Shown here one piece after another: positions 13,790 through 14,950 of a stretch of DNA of 14,950 nucleotides. Under the pieces are notes generated by a model that saw only the letters and a program-made list of their open reading frames with translations, did not search any database and was not told the DNA's origin. The position numbers and the translations under genes were made by a program. Origin of the DNA: Treponema sp. Lineage in GTDB: Bacteria; Spirochaetota; Spirochaetia; Treponematales; Rectinemataceae. The DNA is taken from the NCBI GenBank assembly GCA_017849315.1, contig JAFIHQ010000033.1:1-14950 (forward strand), read 5' to 3'. Position 1 is the first letter of the stretch. Every line of letters starts with the position of its first letter.

Positions 13790-14866
13790 ATGAGTACGGG
13801 AAATTTGCCCACCAAAAAACCAGAATCGAAGAAGAATAAGACCCCCTATTTTGACTTTTCAAACTGGACAGCTGCGCAAAAGCGCACTTTTGTCTGGTTT
13901 GCCGTCCTCTTGCTCGTTGTTTTTGTGGTAGTTGCACTCATAATCTTTTTCGCCGTTCTGCAAGGGCCGGAAAAAGTGATGGTTCCCGACGTACGGAACA
14001 TGGACCTGGCCGACGCCCTTGTGCTTTTACAGCAAAAGGAACTCTACCCCAGGCTCACTCTGCGTTTTACCAATAATCCCCAGGACAAGAACATGATCCT
14101 GGAACAGTCGCCCGAGCCCGGCACCATTGTCAAAGCCGGCCGAAGAATCAAATTGACCGTCAGCAAGGGCGCCATCTTAAGCAAAGTTGAAAATTACATT
14201 GGTCAGGATCTCGAATCCGTAAAGTTACACCTGCAGTCACTGTTCACTACCTCAACGGCACTGGTCACCGTGCGCGAGCCTGCCATGTATATGACGAGCG
14301 ACAAGCCTGCCGGGACTATTTTGGAGCAAAATCCGCCGGCAGGGACAGAGATTTCTGGTCCCATCGTCATCGATTTTGTGGTGAGCAAAGGTCCGGACAC
14401 TCAAGTCGTGCAGGTCCCCAATTTTGTCGGCCTTGGGCTTAGCGATGCAGTCAAGCTTGCTCAAACTTCCCCGATCACCATCGATTTTGCCTTACGAAAG
14501 GCAAGAGGCAACGAACAGGGCGGGGTGGTCGTGGAGCAATCGCTCGAGGCAGGGAAGCAGGCCAAGCCTACAGACCGGATGAAAGTGACACTCACTGCCA
14601 TGCCAAATACTGAGACGGGACAGTCGGCAGAATCTGGCCAAGCTTCTCCCATAAATGGACTTTTTGTTTACAAATTGCCAGAATACCCTTACTCTGTGCC
14701 TGTGAAGGTGGAGGTATTGGACCAAAACGGCGGGCGTACGACACTTGCTTCGCTTAAGCACCCAGGCGGAAATTTCAGTCTGCCTTTCTCGCTTCCTGCT
14801 GGGAGCACTATCGTTCTTACGGTTCTGGACCGCGAAGTGTCACGTACGGAGGTTAAGGAGCAATGA
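13790..14866 (+). CDS. Membrane protein with three PASTA domains
   Basis: A 358-residue single-pass protein: short polar, basic cytoplasmic N-terminus (1-33), one membrane helix (about 34-57, FVWFAVLLLVVFVVVALIIFFAV), then three PASTA domains outside (about 62-126, 129-201, 207-272). They show the family pattern of VPDV/VPNF openings, EQSPEPGT / EQNPPAGT / EQSLEAGK turns and VSKG or LTA ends. A Pro/Ser-rich linker and a C-terminal beta-rich part (about 288-358) follow. PASTA domains bind muropeptides or cell-wall precursors and usually belong to Ser/Thr kinases or penicillin-binding proteins, but no kinase or transpeptidase domain is present here. The ATG has GAAGGA 5 bases upstream. Its stop overlaps the next start (ATGA), so the two are probably co-translated. 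Confidence 0.88.
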   Translation: MSTGNLPTKKPESKKNKTPYFDFSNWTAAQKRTFVWFAVLLLVVFVVVALIIFFAVLQGPEKVMVPDVRNMDLADALVLLQQKELYPRLTLRFTNNPQDKNMILEQSPEPGTIVKAGRRIKLTVSKGAILSKVENYIGQDLESVKLHLQSLFTTSTALVTVREPAMYMTSDKPAGTILEQNPPAGTEISGPIVIDFVVSKGPDTQVVQVPNFVGLGLSDAVKLAQTSPITIDFALRKARGNEQGGVVVEQSLEAGKQAKPTDRMKVTLTAMPNTETGQSAESGQASPINGLFVYKLPEYPYSVPVKVEVLDQNGGRTTLASLKHPGGNFSLPFSLPAGSTIVLTVLDREVSRTEVKEQ

Positions 14867-14950
14867 GCGAGTTGGATGACGACAGAGCACTCTCCGTTGA
14901 GATCGTCCATCTCTATCTCTACGATATCGGCCGTGCCGTGGATCTCAAGA
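14863..14950 (+). CDS. Probable RMD1/YagE (DUF155) family protein, N-terminal part
   Basis: Only the first 29 codons are inside the window. The ATG at 14863 overlaps the PASTA stop by four bases. GGAGG (14848-14852) and AAGGAG lie before it. The stretch VEIVHLYLYDIGRAVDLK resembles the opening of RMD1/YagE proteins, where a beta strand is followed by a Tyr-x-x-Gly-x-x-(I/V)-Asp-Leu motif. That is a short match, so the family is tentative. In the family the remainder ends with membrane helices; here it cannot be seen. Confidence 0.5.
   Translation, partial: MSELDDDRALSVEIVHLYLYDIGRAVDLK

Noticed and set aside
13657..13839. 60-codon frame between fmt and the PASTA gene
   Set aside because: It runs into the PASTA gene in another frame and has no SD. 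Its middle is merely the translated direct repeat.
1..14950. Mobile element, CRISPR array, toxin-antitoxin pair, tRNA, rRNA or prophage genes
   Set aside because: I looked on both strands and found no transposase motif, regularly spaced repeat array, small paired genes or clover-leaf arms.

Overview
This is a chromosomal window of ordinary bacterial character at mid-range GC. Shine-Dalgarno (SD) sequences are good and GTG and TTG starts are used. There is no IS element, phage gene, CRISPR array, tRNA or rRNA that I can recognise. I infer a spirochaete (Spirochaetota, Treponema-like or a relative). The grounds are a 581-residue membrane-anchored coiled-coil protein of the type annotated in spirochaetes, Treponema-type lipobox lipoproteins, and a PASTA / fmt / def / RMD1-like neighbourhood that I recall from treponemes. 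I could not check this against a database.

Layout. (1) 2-316: the 3' end of a family 8 glycosyltransferase. (2) 470-4442: a three-gene ABC importer operon (substrate-binding protein, ATPase, fused double permease) of the FbpABC/AfuABC class. It has a 5' leader hairpin, an internal hairpin after the binding-protein gene and a weak terminator. (3) 4634-5410 and 5526-6530: two exported proteins, a YkuD-like L,D-transpeptidase homologue with a non-canonical active-site motif and an unrecognised lipoprotein. (4) 6579-7313 (minus) and 7487-8194 (plus): an RluA-family pseudouridine synthase divergent from DeoD-type purine nucleoside phosphorylase. The shared promoter region holds a palindromic -10. 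(5) 8228-9973 (minus): the coiled-coil protein. (6) 10146-11398: an M23 peptidase overlapping the gene for ribosomal protein bS21, then a strong terminator. (7) 11525-13622: DUF192 lipoprotein, peptide deformylase (def) and methionyl-tRNA formyltransferase (fmt), opened by a promoter with a perfect TATAAT. (8) 13790-14950: a kinase-less three-PASTA membrane protein overlapping the start of a probable RMD1/YagE-family gene.

The themes are nutrient import, cell-envelope maintenance (M23, YkuD, PASTA) and translation (bS21, Def, Fmt, RluA). I see no undescribed multigene system. The most interesting signals are small. The bS21 gene's only standard in-frame start codon lies inside its own SD sequence, pointing to an ATT start. 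A 14-bp perfect inverted repeat lies in the first codons of fmt. Short tandem direct repeats sit just upstream of several unrelated genes. The L,D-transpeptidase motif is atypical.
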